A model generated the notes under the pieces. It saw only the letters and a list, made by a program, of their open reading frames with translations, did no database searches and was not told the DNA's origin. 64,000 bases of DNA from positions 17,988,398 to 18,052,397 of the forward strand of contig NC_012875.2 in the NCBI RefSeq assembly GCF_000003195.3, given 5' to 3'. Made by a program: the position numbers and the translations under genes. This document shows, piece by piece, positions 1 to 10,848 of the stretch. Source of the DNA: Sorghum bicolor (Eukaryota > Streptophyta > Magnoliopsida > Poales > Poaceae). Every line of letters begins with the position of its first letter. Position 1 is the stretch's first letter.

Positions 1-1167
1 AGGACAAACCCGGAGGAAACAAAGGAAATTCAGCGACAAGTGCAAGAACTACTAGACAAAGGTTATGTCCGAGAATCTCTTAGTCCTTGTGCTCTTCTAG
101 TAATTTTAGTGCCTAAGAAAGATGGAACATGGCGTATGTGTGTTGATTGTAGAGCTATTAATAATATCACCATTCGATATCGACACCCTATTCCACGATT
201 AGATGATATGCTAGATGAGCTGAGTGGTGCTGTTGTGTTTTCAAAAGTTGATTTACGTAGTGGGTACCACCAGATTCGTATGAAATTGGGAGATGAATGG
301 AAAACTGCTTTCAAAACTAAGTTCGGTTTGTATGAGTGGTTAGTCATGCCTTTTGGGTTAACTAATGCACCTAGTACTTTCATGAGATTAATGAACGAGG
401 TTTTGCGTGCTTTCATTGGGAAATTTGTTGTCGTATATTTTGATGACATATTGATTTACAACAAATCATTGGATGAACATCTTGATCATTTACGTGTTGT
501 TTTTAATGCCCTACGCGAGGCACGTTTATTTGGTAACCTTGAGAAGTGCACCTTTTGCACCGATCGAGTGTCTTTTCTTGGTTATGTTGTGACTCCACAG
601 GGAATTGAGGTTGATCAAGCCAAGGTGGAAGCTATACAGGGATGGCCTGTCCCAAATACTATCACCCAGGTGCGGAGTTTCCTAGGACTTGCTGGATTCT
701 ATCGCCGTTTTGTGAAGGATTTCAGCACCATTGCTGCACCATTGAATGAACTTACAAAGAAGGGGGTGCCTTTTGATTGGGGCAAAGCACAAGAGAATTC
801 ATTCAACATGTTGAAAGATACGTTAACTCATGCACCTCTCCTACAACTTCCTGATTTTAATAAGACTTTTGAGCTTGAATGTGATGCTAGTGGAATTGGT
901 TTGGGAGGTGTTTTATTACAAGAGGGAAAACCTATTGCATATTTTAGTGAGAAATTGATTGGGCCTGTTCTCAATTATTCAACTTATGATAAAGAACTCT
1001 ATGCTCTTGTTAGAACATTAGAGACATGGCAGCATTATTTGTGGCCCAAAGAGTTTATTATCCATTCTGATCATGAATCTTTGAAACATATTCGTAGTCA
1101 AGGAAAACTGAATCATAGGCATGCAAAATGGGTTGAATTTATTGAATCTTTTCCTTATATTATTAAG
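1..1167 (+). pseudogene. Gyp-A pol, left part: reverse transcriptase and RNase H
   Basis: This is the 5' visible part of a Ty3/gypsy pol; the frame is already open at base 1, so gag, protease and the start of RT lie outside the window. RT copies the element RNA in virus-like particles, and RNase H removes the template. The RT signatures are visible: a [12 protein letters not shown] stretch, the MPFGLTNAP block, and the catalytic YFDD box at 436-447. The RNase H core follows, with CDAS, a YDKELYAL block and HSDHESLKH. The frame stays open until 1167, where Trg-H is inserted, and resumes at 9263 with the end of RNase H. The protein style resembles CRM-like chromoviruses without a chromodomain, but the lineage is an inference. 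Confidence 0.9.
1163..1167. other. Target site duplication of Trg-H, left copy
   Basis: TTAAG directly precedes the left LTR and is repeated at 9263-9267 directly after the right LTR. Removing one copy and the element restores the phase of Gyp-A pol. Confidence 0.93.
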
Positions 1168-2822
1168 TGTTGGGTATTCTTGACATCATTACTAAAAGTA
1201 GACTAAGTTCTCTAAATCTAGTAACGGTGCCAAAAATGCCAAACCTATCCCTCACACCACTTAAGCCAAGTTGTCATCCCCAGCATGATATGAGAGACGC
1301 GGTATTGAAATATGCAATTGCTCTTCTAAATAAATAATGAATGGGATCTGCAAGCGCACAGATTAATACCGATGTAGCATTTTAACCGGGAAGTATTCCA
1401 GGTATCGTTATTTATATTTTTACCACTGGGAAGGGATTAGAAATCATCACTATTGATTACAGAATAGAATATGAGATTGAGCATCTATCATTGCATGTAT
1501 AATTGAGAACATTATATCTAACTCTTCATACAGAGATAAGTGTCACATAAAAGATATATGAAATAATAATAGTGACAAGGATAACTAATCTGATCTAGCC
1601 ACATAATAAATATGATAAGCACCTCAATTAGATACTCTAGAAAGTCATTAGCATGGTATTAGAACAAACTACAAGAATATTCCCTAAGTTATTCTTAACT
1701 ATATAGTCTCGCATTATCATAGTTAGTGCAAGCATACTTAGCAATCATTGTGAGACAAGACTACACCCATGCATAGTGATATTAGCAAGGAATATGAGAA
1801 ACATAGCAATCACTCCCCTGTAATAATGTTGCTCTGCCAGCCCAATACACGAGAGGGGGACTATATAAGAATCAATGAAGCTGTCACTATCACGAACCAC
1901 CCCACGATCTGGCATATTGGGTACAATCGCAGATAAATAAGGTATAAGCACCACGCCTACACAATATCTATCATTTACCCATGGATCCGATGGATAAACG
2001 TTATACGATCCTAAGCATGTATATAGATCGAATCTAACTAAGCCATGTACATAACTATGATAAACTAAGAACAATATAATCTTGAATATAAGCAAGTAGA
2101 GCAAAGTCATAAGCAATATATTGAAGTAGAACAAAGTCATATTCATAATATTGAAGAACAAAGATAATTAGAAAGCAATTAGAAGCACAATTAGAGAATT
2201 ACCAAGAATCCTCCTGACAGATCCGGAAACCAATCGAAGATTGACTCCTTCTAGTTCTAATCCTATGTAGCTATGCTAATCTAGACATCTAATTGATGTG
2301 GTGGCTCTAATCTTGATCAGAGGCTTCTTCTCCCTTGATGGAACAATGAATTAGGGTTGAGAGGCTCTCTCCTCCAGGGGCCAGGGGGTCTAGTTTTATA
2401 GTCCCTCCAAGTGAATATGGGCCCTTGGATCAAACCGACATAGATTGTATGGTTTAGATTCATCCTTTAGGTCGGTGGAGACTTCCCGCAAAGCAGAGTC
2501 CTGTTTGGACTCCAACAGGGGGCGGGCGCCCAGTAGGATAGGGCGGGCGCCCTGCCTCTGGCCCCGTTTCGCCTCCGCTTCGGTCTCGTGGCTTCTGGAG
2601 TCTTCTAGATGTAAGATAATTGCGCAGCACGTTAATATCTTTACGTAATCCTGACATGTGGGCCTTTCTTCCGTATTTCCTGATAACCCCCTGCAGAAAT
2701 AGACAAACACCAAAACTCGTGGAATTCTGTCAGATAAAACCCTAAGTCTGGATGTTGATTTCATTTGGATCCTTTTCTTTATTTATTTGATAATTAAATT
2801 TGATACTTAGGGAGCGTCAACA
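1168..2822 (-). repeat. Trg-H 3' LTR (left LTR)
   Basis: This is a 1655-bp LTR that matches 7608-9262 in length and nearly in sequence. On the - strand the U3 runs from 2822 down to a TATAAAA box at 2394-2400, and the rest is R and U5. U3 holds two GC palindromes, each GGGCGGGCGCCC, near 2522-2552. Near the U5 end there are motifs (TGTGCGCTTGC, CTGGGGATGACAAC) that also occur in the LTR of the unrelated Gyp-A. A 138-codon open frame on the - strand within R/U5 is repeated in the other LTR and is not judged coding. Confidence 0.93.
2394..2400 (-). promoter_or_regulatory. TATA box of Trg-H 3' LTR
   Basis: TATAAAA on the - strand lies in the context GGGACTATAAAACTAG and is repeated in the other LTR at 8834-8840. 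It sits 423 bp from the LTR start, a normal U3 length. Confidence 0.7.
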
Positions 2823-2838
2823 AACTGCCCCAAGCTTA
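2823..2838 (-). promoter_or_regulatory. Polypurine tract of Trg-H
   Basis: On the - strand the sequence TAAGCTTGGGGCAGTT directly precedes the 3' LTR. It is short and interrupted for a PPT, but it is in the right place. A second, better purine run occurs near 4498-4516. Confidence 0.6.
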
Positions 2839-5169
2839 CCTCTTGCTCGTCCCTGAGCAAGGATAGACTCAGCTATGGATCATAAGTAGTTGCAATATCT
2901 TTAAAAATTTTACGGTACACATGCTTTTAAAATAAGATCTCATCTCTGAGTTAGAGTAAACTGTCAAGACTTAAAACTTACTTACTTTACCTACACCATG
3001 GGACTTGTAACCGTCACTTCTGTCTTGAGTGGTTAAAAGATAGAACAGTCTAGCCAAGTGCCGTGTCTCTTATTCTTGATCAGCTATAGCTCTGGGGTTT
3101 TTGTAGATTTTCAAATAAAACTCAGAAATTCCTTGTATGATTCTCTCAGGTCTCTCTTTTGTAGTATTTCTGGATCCTTACCAAGGCAGTGATGGTATAT
3201 GCCTTCTCTCAAGATATGTGGTATTTGTGGTATGAGGCATAGTAACATTGCCTTTTTTCTCACCCTACTCTAATAAGGCTTTAATATCTGGAGCTCATAG
3301 GTGGGAGATAAAATATACATACTTACAAGACATTTATTGCATAGTCAAACCATGGATCCAAAGTAACAAGTCAATAAGTTTAATCAAGATGTGCATGTGT
3401 GGTGAATGAATGGTGTATGGTGATGATGGTGATAACAATGGTGAAAACAATGGAGGTGGAAGTCTAATTCTACTTTTGCTCTTTGAGGGGATACATACCT
3501 TCCTTGCTTTTGAAACTTTATGAGGAGAATGAAATGCTCTTCTTTTTCTTGTCTCTCAGGTGGGTATCTTGTACCCCTAATTTCTACTGTCGGACACTTG
3601 TCCATTTTTACCTCTGGTCTCACTTTTTCTTTTCTTTCGAGGTTCCGAGCACTTGCTCCTTTTTATTTCCTCGTTTCTCTCTCTTTTTTTTTCAGAGCAT
3701 TCATCTCTTGAGATAATATCGCAAGTGGTAGTAACAAAATAACTTGAGCATTTATTTCACAAGGGGAAAATAGAAATATTTTTGGTTATTCTCTCCCAGA
3801 TTAGGAGTAGAATATTTTTGGGTGATTCTGGAGATGGAATGGGTGGATATATGTGGATGGTACTTCCGGAGTAGAAGTAGCATATATGAGTGAACGTGTA
3901 AGTGAAATCTTGATTTAACCACATGACAAGCTCCTAAGGGTCTACACAGCTTGACCACACTCAATGCACACTCAATGCTCATAAGCAGTAAATAATAAAT
4001 GTGTGGCTCAAAGTCTAACAAGCATGTATATATGGCTGTGGTAGGAATTTAAATTCTCATCATACAGGAACTCATCATGCACATTTTAAAGATTTTCAAA
4101 AATAAAATTCTTCAGAATTCTAGCATCTCTAGGAACAGATAAACAGTAGCTCAACCTTCCCATATCGTATCCGTCAACAACTTAAACTTCAGATCAAGCT
4201 TTCATCCCACAAGTTTAGGTCTAGAGCAAGCTTTAAATTATAACAGTTATATCTAAACTTGAGAGAAAACTTAAAATTTGCAAATTAGGCAGAGCAACTA
4301 TTTATCATATCCATGCTTGAGTTTTATTTAGATACAGATTAGCATAGCCACTTTATTTATTTATTAAACACACTAAGCAAAAGATATATATATAAGCACA
4401 AACTCTTTGTTTGGTTTTTTCATAGTTATGTATATTTATATTCTAAAATAATATAAGTATAAAGATAGATAGAAAGAAATACTTATCGGGATAAATGGGG
4501 GTGCTCTCCCCCAAGCTGAATTTTGACGTAATTTCTCTTGGTGTAGCTAGCAGGTGGTAGAGGTGTATTTGAAAGTCAGCAGCATTCTGACAGCGATTAG
4601 AATGTCCTCCGTCTGCTAGTCTTCTTGATTCTTAAATTCTGTGGAGCTCAAATAGACAACAAAGCTTGGGGAACTGATTAAGTGTTAGCATAAATATCTA
4701 GCCTTTATTATCTTGAGACTCCTTAATAAATATTACTCCCTGTTTTTATTATTATTATTTTTTATAAAGCAGAAAAGAAATTTTTATTTTATTTTTATGC
4801 CACCACAGTGAATGTACTTATGGGTTTTATGCCATTCGTATACTCACATGGGGCTTACTGTTTTTCACATTTTTATTTTCTTTTTAGGATAATAAGAACA
4901 TGATTAACTAAGTAAAATAATTGAAAGGGAAAGAATAACTACCAAGTTTACCTCTTGGCAAGGCGTTCGGTGTTTTTTAAGTCCTCCGAACGGGACTCTC
5001 CAATTTCTTAATCGTCCTGAGGTTTGTTGGGTGGCGTAGTCGGTACTTCCGGCAGCGCCTCCTCTTCTTGTATAGTTATCTTCATTTTCCACACCTGACT
5101 TGGTGCTTCAATCTCCTCTGGATAATTCTGTTTAAACTCAACGTCTTCTGACCTTACAACTTCTCCTTC
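2839..5169 (-). other. Trg-H non-coding interior where pol would be expected
   Basis: About 2.3 kb of AT-rich DNA lies between the protease end and the PPT. I find no RT, RNase H or integrase motif on either strand and only short open frames. On the - strand AGCTTGGGGGAGAGCACCCCC-like sequence near 4498-4516 resembles an internal PPT. The stretch may be a transduced or degenerate replacement of pol. Confidence 0.7.
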
Positions 5170-7447
5170 TTAGTCTGCCCATCCGTCCTTGATGATCTGC
5201 CTCCTCTGGTTGCGGTTGCGTCTCTTTCTCACCTGCTTAGATTCTTCAATGATATAGTTAGGGTCAGTAAAATAACGGCGTACCTTCTCTGAGGGGAAGT
5301 GCATATGGACTTCTCCGGTTCCAATGTAGATAATTGCTTTAACGGTGCTGAGGAACGGTCTTCCAAGGACGATGGGTGGATCATACTCATCTTCTCCCAT
5401 GTCAACAACTTGAAAGTCTGTGTAGACAAAGTGATCGTCTATTTTGACTGGGACATCAGATACTATTCCTTTAACTTCTCGAAATGTCTGATCTGCCATC
5501 TGGAGCTGAATGTATGTTGGTCTTAGTGGCATGGTCCCGAACAAGAGCCGATAGGTGACTGCGGCCATTATGTTGACGCCCGATCCGGTGTCGCAAATCG
5601 TCTTGTAGAAGTTGTATCCATTTATGGAGCAGTAGATGCTTGGCATTCCTGGGTCGTCCTTCTTGGTCAAAAACGGTGACTTAAGTTGATGATCTTGGCC
5701 TCCATGGACTACAGTGACCATCTTAGCTGACTCGGTCCACACTTGCTTGTTCTTGTTTCTCCTGTTGGTCCTCTTCCTTGATTTACGTCTGGATTGATCT
5801 TGAATTTGTGTAGTCTTGTTCTTGAAGAAAAATGTCTCCTTCTTCCCTTTGACGTAGAAACTGATCTTGGCAGCACTAGCGTAGATGATAGCTCCCGTGG
5901 TGTTCAAGAATGGCCTCCCTAGGATGATAGGTGCTCTCTCATCATTTCCGGTCTCTACCACTACGAAGTCTGCTGGGGCATATAAGGTACCAACTCGGAC
6001 ACAAAGGTTCTTCACTATTCCTTTTGGAAAAGTTATCGTCTGATCTGCAAACTGCAAACACATGGTTGTCTCTAATAAAGGATATGTAAAGAATTTTTCA
6101 TAGAGTACCCTGGGTATAATGTTGACGCTAGAGCCAAAGTCGCAGAGTGCTTCTGGAACGTCCACCATGCCAATGGAGATCGGGATGACGGGGCGTCCTG
6201 GATCGCCTCTCTTGACCGGCAGAAGGTCAGTAGAGAATTCAGTGACGGGGTTACTCCAATTACCTGCATCAAACATGTCTACAAGATTTGCAGATTCTAA
6301 TCCTTCCGGTTGTGATGGTATACCAGGGTTAGTAGTAGGAACAGCAGCAGCTATTTGATTTAACTGAGATTCAATCATTTTATTAAAGCTAATTTGATTC
6401 TTGATGGCAGTAGAGAAATTATCCATTCTATTATTTATATTTTCTAGCATTTTATCATTAGATGCCAATTTCTTAGATAGGTTATCCATTAGCTTTCCTT
6501 GATTAGACACTAACTCTCTCAAAGGTGGAAAATTATTGTTATTGTTGTAAGAATTGTTACCTTGATAATTATCTGAGTAGTTAGGCCTCTGTTGATTCCA
6601 ACCTTGATTTTGTTGAGGACGGTTGTAGTAGTAGTAGTTGTTGTTGTTGTTGATGTAGTTCACATCCTCAAGTATCTCAGGGCAGTGGTTGCCTGAGTGT
6701 CCAGTGTCTCCACACTCCTCACAAGTCATGTGAGAGTCGTAGATGTGCATAACTTCTTTCTTGTCTCCAGCTCTATCATCGAGCTTCTTCATGAGCAGGT
6801 CTAGCTTTGCAGACAGCATGTATACCTCCTTCAGCTGATGCATACCTCCACCTCTGTTGCGTGTCTGGGTCCTCTCTTCATTCCAGCTTTGATTGGACGC
6901 CATCTTCTCCGCAAGAGCTGTGGCTTGTGGTATAGTAAGTGATAAGAATGCTCCTCCAGCTGCAGCATCCATGGTCTCTCGGGCACTGTTGCTGAGCGCA
7001 GGATAAAACGTCTGCATCAATAGCCAACTCTCCATCCCATGATGGGGACATTCTAGGATGTAGTCTTGAAAGCGCTCCCATGCTTCTGGAACAGATTCAT
7101 CATTTTGTTGCTGAAAACTTGTAATCTTCCCACGGAGAGCATTGGTCTTGCCCATGGGAAAGAACTTTGCCAGGAAGTTTGTTGAGCAGAGTGCCCATGG
7201 GAAAGAACTTTGCCAGGAGAGCATTGGTGTTGCGTACAGTGCGGATGTTGTCCGTAGTGGGAGCTGAGAACTCGCGGATCGATTTGTTCGCCATGGCTTC
7301 GAACTCTGAAGACAAGTTCCGGTGATCTTCTTGATTGGATGAAGCTTCTTGCTGAAGTGTTGATGATTTCTTGAGCTTGGCTCTCGTCTTCTTGAATAAT
7401 GCTTCGGGATTGTCAACAAAATTTCCTGGAAGATGTCTTCTATTCAT
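5170..7447 (-). CDS. Trg-H Gag-protease polyprotein with two retropepsin domains
   Basis: This protein would form the particle shell (Gag) and process it (protease). The 749-codon open frame ends at 5170. The natural start is probably the ATG at 7447, in another frame: its reading enters the long frame at a 26-bp duplication (7150-7175 and 7193-7218, offset 43 bp), so the N-terminal part of gag is rearranged. Visible parts in order are a gag block (FQQQNDESVPEAWERF), a CCHC zinc knuckle of spacing C-X2-C-X4-H-X4-C near 6685-6726, an Asn/Tyr-rich linker, a first retropepsin with Asp at 6139-6141 in a DFG instead of DS/TG context and an ILGRPFL flap partner, a basic linker, and a second retropepsin with a normal DTG at 5584-5592 and VLGRPFL. 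No RT follows. The first domain is probably catalytically altered. Lineage Athila/Tat-like is an inference from the PBS and protein style. Confidence 0.85.
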
Positions 7448-7581
7448 ACATTCCCCTGCATAAGATAAAATAGAAAAATATCGGGGTAAAACTGTATGAG
7501 AGAATAGATAAGCTCAATCATATTAGTGATGCAAATGATAACTCAAAATCTTTTATTCCATTCCTGATTAGTAATCAACCT

Positions 7582-7599
7582 TCCCCGGCAACGGCGCCA
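7582..7599 (-). promoter_or_regulatory. Primer binding site of Trg-H
   Basis: On the - strand the sequence TGGCGCCGTTGCCGGGGA lies 8 nt inside the 5' LTR. This PBS is typical of Athila/Tat-type gypsy elements and is usually ascribed to tRNA-Asp. Confidence 0.85.
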
Positions 7600-7607
7600 A
7601 AAATGCT

Positions 7608-9262
7608 TGTTGGGTATTCTTAACATCATTACTAAAAGTAGACTAAGTTCTCTAAATCTAGTAACGGTGCCAAAAATGCCAAACCTATCCCTCACACCAC
7701 TTAAGCCAAGTTGTCATCCCCAGAATGATATGAGAGACGCGGTATTGAAATATGCAATTGCTCATCTAAATAAATAATGAATGGGATCTGCAAGCGCACA
7801 GATTAATACCGATGTAGCATTTTAACCGGGGAGTATTCCAGGTATCGTTATTTATATTTTTACCACTAGGAAGGGATTAGAAATCATCACTATTGATTAC
7901 AGAATAGAATATGAGATTGAGCATCTATCATTGCATGTATAATTGAGAACATTATATCTAACTCTTCATACAGAGATAAGTGTCACATAAAAGATATATG
8001 AAATAATAATAGTGACAAGGATAACTAATCTGATCTAGTCACATAATAAATATGATAAGCACCTCAATTAGATACTCTAGAAAGTCATTAGCATGGTATT
8101 AGAACGAACTACAAGAATATTCCCTAAGTTATTCTTAACTATATAGTCTAGCATTATCATAGTTAGTGCAAGCAAACTTAGCAATCATTGTGAGACAAGA
8201 CTACGCCCATGCATAGTGATATTAGCAAGGAATATGAGAAACATAGCAATCACTCCCCTGTAATAATGTTGCTCTGCCAGCCCAATACACGAGAGGGGGA
8301 CTATATAAGATTCAATGAAGCTGTCACTATCACGAACCACCCCACGATCTGGCATATTGGGTACAATCGTAGATAAATACGGTATAAGCACCACGCCTAC
8401 ACAATATCTATCATTTACCCATAGATCCGATGGATAAACGCTATACGATCCTAAGCATGTATATAGATCGAATCTAACTAAACCAAGTACATAACTATGA
8501 TAAACTAAGAACAATATAATCTTGAATATAAGCAAGTAGAGCAAAGTCATAAGCAATATATTGAAGTAGAACAAAGTCATATTCATAATATTGAAGAACA
8601 AAGATAATTAGAAAGCAATTAGAAGCACAATTAGAGAATTACCAAGAATCCTCCTGACAGATCCGGAAACCAATCGAAGATTGACTCCTTCTAGTTCTAA
8701 TCCTACGTAGCTATGCTAATCTAGATATCTAATTGATGTGGTGGCTCTAATCTTGATCAAAGGCTTCTTCTCCCTTGATGGAACAATGAATTAGGGTTGA
8801 GAGGCTCTCTCCTCCAGGGGCCAGGGGGTCTGGTTTTATAGTCCCTCCAAGTGAATATGGGCCCTTGGATCAAACCGACATAGATTGTATGGTTTAGATT
8901 CATCCTTTAGGTCGGTGGAGACTTCCCGCAAAGCAGAGTCCTGTTTGGACTCCAACAGGAGGCGGGCGCCCAGTAGGACAGGGCGGGCGCCCTGCCTCTG
9001 GCCCCGTTTTGCCTCCGCTTCGGTCTCGTGGCTTCTGGAGTCTTCTAGATGTAAGATAATTGCGCAGCACGTTAATATCTTTACGTAATCCTGACATGTG
9101 GGCCTTTCTTCCGTATTTCCTGATAACCCCCTGCAGAAATAGACAAACACCAAAACTCGTGGAATTCTATCAGATAAAACCCTAAGTCTGGATGTTGATT
9201 TCATTTGGATCCTTTTCTTTATTTATTTGATAATTAAATTTGATACTTAAGGACCGTCAACA
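7608..9262 (-). repeat. Trg-H 5' LTR (right LTR)
   Basis: This 1655-bp LTR begins TGTTGGG on the + strand and ends CA before the TTAAG duplication. It carries the TATA box at 8834-8840, the doubled GC palindrome near 8962-8992 and the same R/U5 motifs as the left copy. Confidence 0.93.
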
Positions 9263-10848
9263 TTAAGCACAAGAAAGGGAAGGAAAATTTTATTGCTGAT
9301 GCTTTATCATGGATATATACTTTGCTGAATCAACTTGATTACAAGATATTTGGGTTAGAAACAATTAAAGACCAATATGTTCATGATGCTGATTTTAGAG
9401 ACGTGTTGCTGCATTGTAAAGATGAAAAAGGGTGGAATAAATTCATCGTTAGTGATGGGTTTGTGTTTAGAGCTAACAAGCTATGCATTCCAGCTAGCTC
9501 TGTTCGTTTGTTGTTGTTGCAGGAAGCGCATGGAGGTGGCTTGATGGGACATTTTGGAGCAAAGAAGACCGAGGACATACTTGCTGGTCATTTCTTTTGG
9601 CCAAGGATGAAGTGAGATGTGCAGAGGTTTGTTGCTCGTTGCACAACATGTCAAAAGGCAAAGTCACGGTTAAATCCCCACGGTTTGTATTTACCTCTTC
9701 CTGTTCCTAATGCTCCTTGGGAGGATATATCTATGGATTTTGTGTTGGGACTACCAAGGACTAGGAGGGGATGTGATAGTGTGTTTGTGGCTGTTGATAG
9801 ATTTTCTAAGATGGCACATTTCATACCATGTCATAAAACTGATGATGCTACAAATATTGCTGATTTGTTCTTTCGAGAAATTGTTCGCTTACATGGTGTG
9901 CCCAACACAATTGTTTCTGATCGTTATGCTAAATTTCTTAGTCATTTTTGGAAGACTTTGTGGTTCAAATTGGGGACTAAGCTTTTATTTTCCACCACTT
10001 GTCATCTCCAAACTGATGGTCAAACTGAAGTTGTTAATAGAACTTTATCCACTATGTTAAGGGCTGTTTTAAAGAAGAATATTAAGATGTGGGAAGAATG
10101 TTTGCCTCATATTGAGTTCGCCTATAATCGTTCATTGCATTCTACTACAAAAATGTGTCCTTTTGAGATTGTCTATGGCTTCTTGCCACGTGCTCCTATT
10201 GATTTAATGCCTTTGCCAAGTTCTGAAAAAATAAATTTTGATGCTAAGCAACATGCTGAATTGATGTTAAAATTGCATGAAGCCACTAAACAAAACATAG
10301 AGCGCATGAATGCTAAGTACAAATGCGCTGGAGATAAAGGTAGAAAGCAATTGATTCTAGAACCTAGGGATTTGGTTTGGTTGCATTTGTGAAAAGATAG
10401 ATTTCCTGAACTGAGAAAATCCAAATTGATGCCTAGAGCTGATGGTCCTTTTAAAGTGCTGCAACGAATTAATGAGAATGCATATAAGCTTGATCTTCCT
10501 GCAGATTTTGGGGTTAGTCCCACATTTAACATTGCAGATTTGAAGCCTTATTTGGGTGAGGAAGATGAGCTTGAGTTGAGGACGACTCAAATGCAAGCAA
10601 GGGAGGATGATGAGGACATCAACACCAGCGATACATCCTCTTCGACACAACCTATAGCTGGTCCTCTTACTCGTGCTCGTGTTCGTCAACTTAATAATCA
10701 AGTAAGTTACTTGATAAGCTCGTGTCCATCTTGTCTAGACAATGGAAACGCGTGCACTCTTGTTTTGATTAGAAACCAAGGAGAAGACCGAAAAGGAGAA
10801 GGACTCACGCTCGCTGGATTCGGACAGCAGCAAAGCGCCAACTTGTGA
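9263..10848 (+). pseudogene. Gyp-A pol, right part: end of RNase H and integrase
   Basis: The frame resumes after Trg-H with the last RNase H motif (IADALS). The integrase follows. It would insert the cDNA into the genome. Visible are the HHCC zinc finger (EAH, GHFG, then CTTC), the catalytic core with [12 protein letters not shown] and QTEVVNR supplying D, D and E, and a C-terminal GPFKVL and ADLKPYLGEE stretch ending in PLTRARVRQL. Two stops interrupt it, TGA at 9613-9615 and at 10390-10392, both where relatives have arginine, as expected for CGA to TGA decay. No chromodomain follows. Phase is conserved apart from the stops, so the copy is inactive but young. Confidence 0.88.

Larger units (their letters stand above)
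1168..9262 (-). mobile_element. Trg-H: complete gag-protease LTR retrotransposon without pol
   Basis: The element is bounded by two 1655-bp LTRs that begin TGTTG and end in CA, with a 5-bp target duplication TTAAG at 1163-1167 and 9263-9267. It is transcribed from the - strand: the PBS is at the right LTR and the PPT at the left LTR. It encodes gag with a zinc knuckle and two retropepsin-like domains; no RT, RNase H or integrase can be found. It therefore needs enzymes in trans, like the terminal-repeat GAG elements (TR-GAGs). The PBS is of the type seen in Athila/Tat lineage gypsy elements. The LTRs differ at a few tens of sites by eye, so the insertion is fairly recent. It interrupts the RNase H of Gyp-A. 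Confidence 0.93.

Noticed and set aside
1745..2161. 138-codon - strand frame in the Trg-H LTR, repeated at 8185-8601
   Set aside because: It is present twice only because both LTRs carry it, lies in AT-rich R/U5, shows amino-acid changes between copies and has no recognisable motif.
5299..6358. Plus-strand frames opposite the Trg-H gag-protease
   Set aside because: They are antisense shadows of a well-supported coding frame with clear protease motifs.
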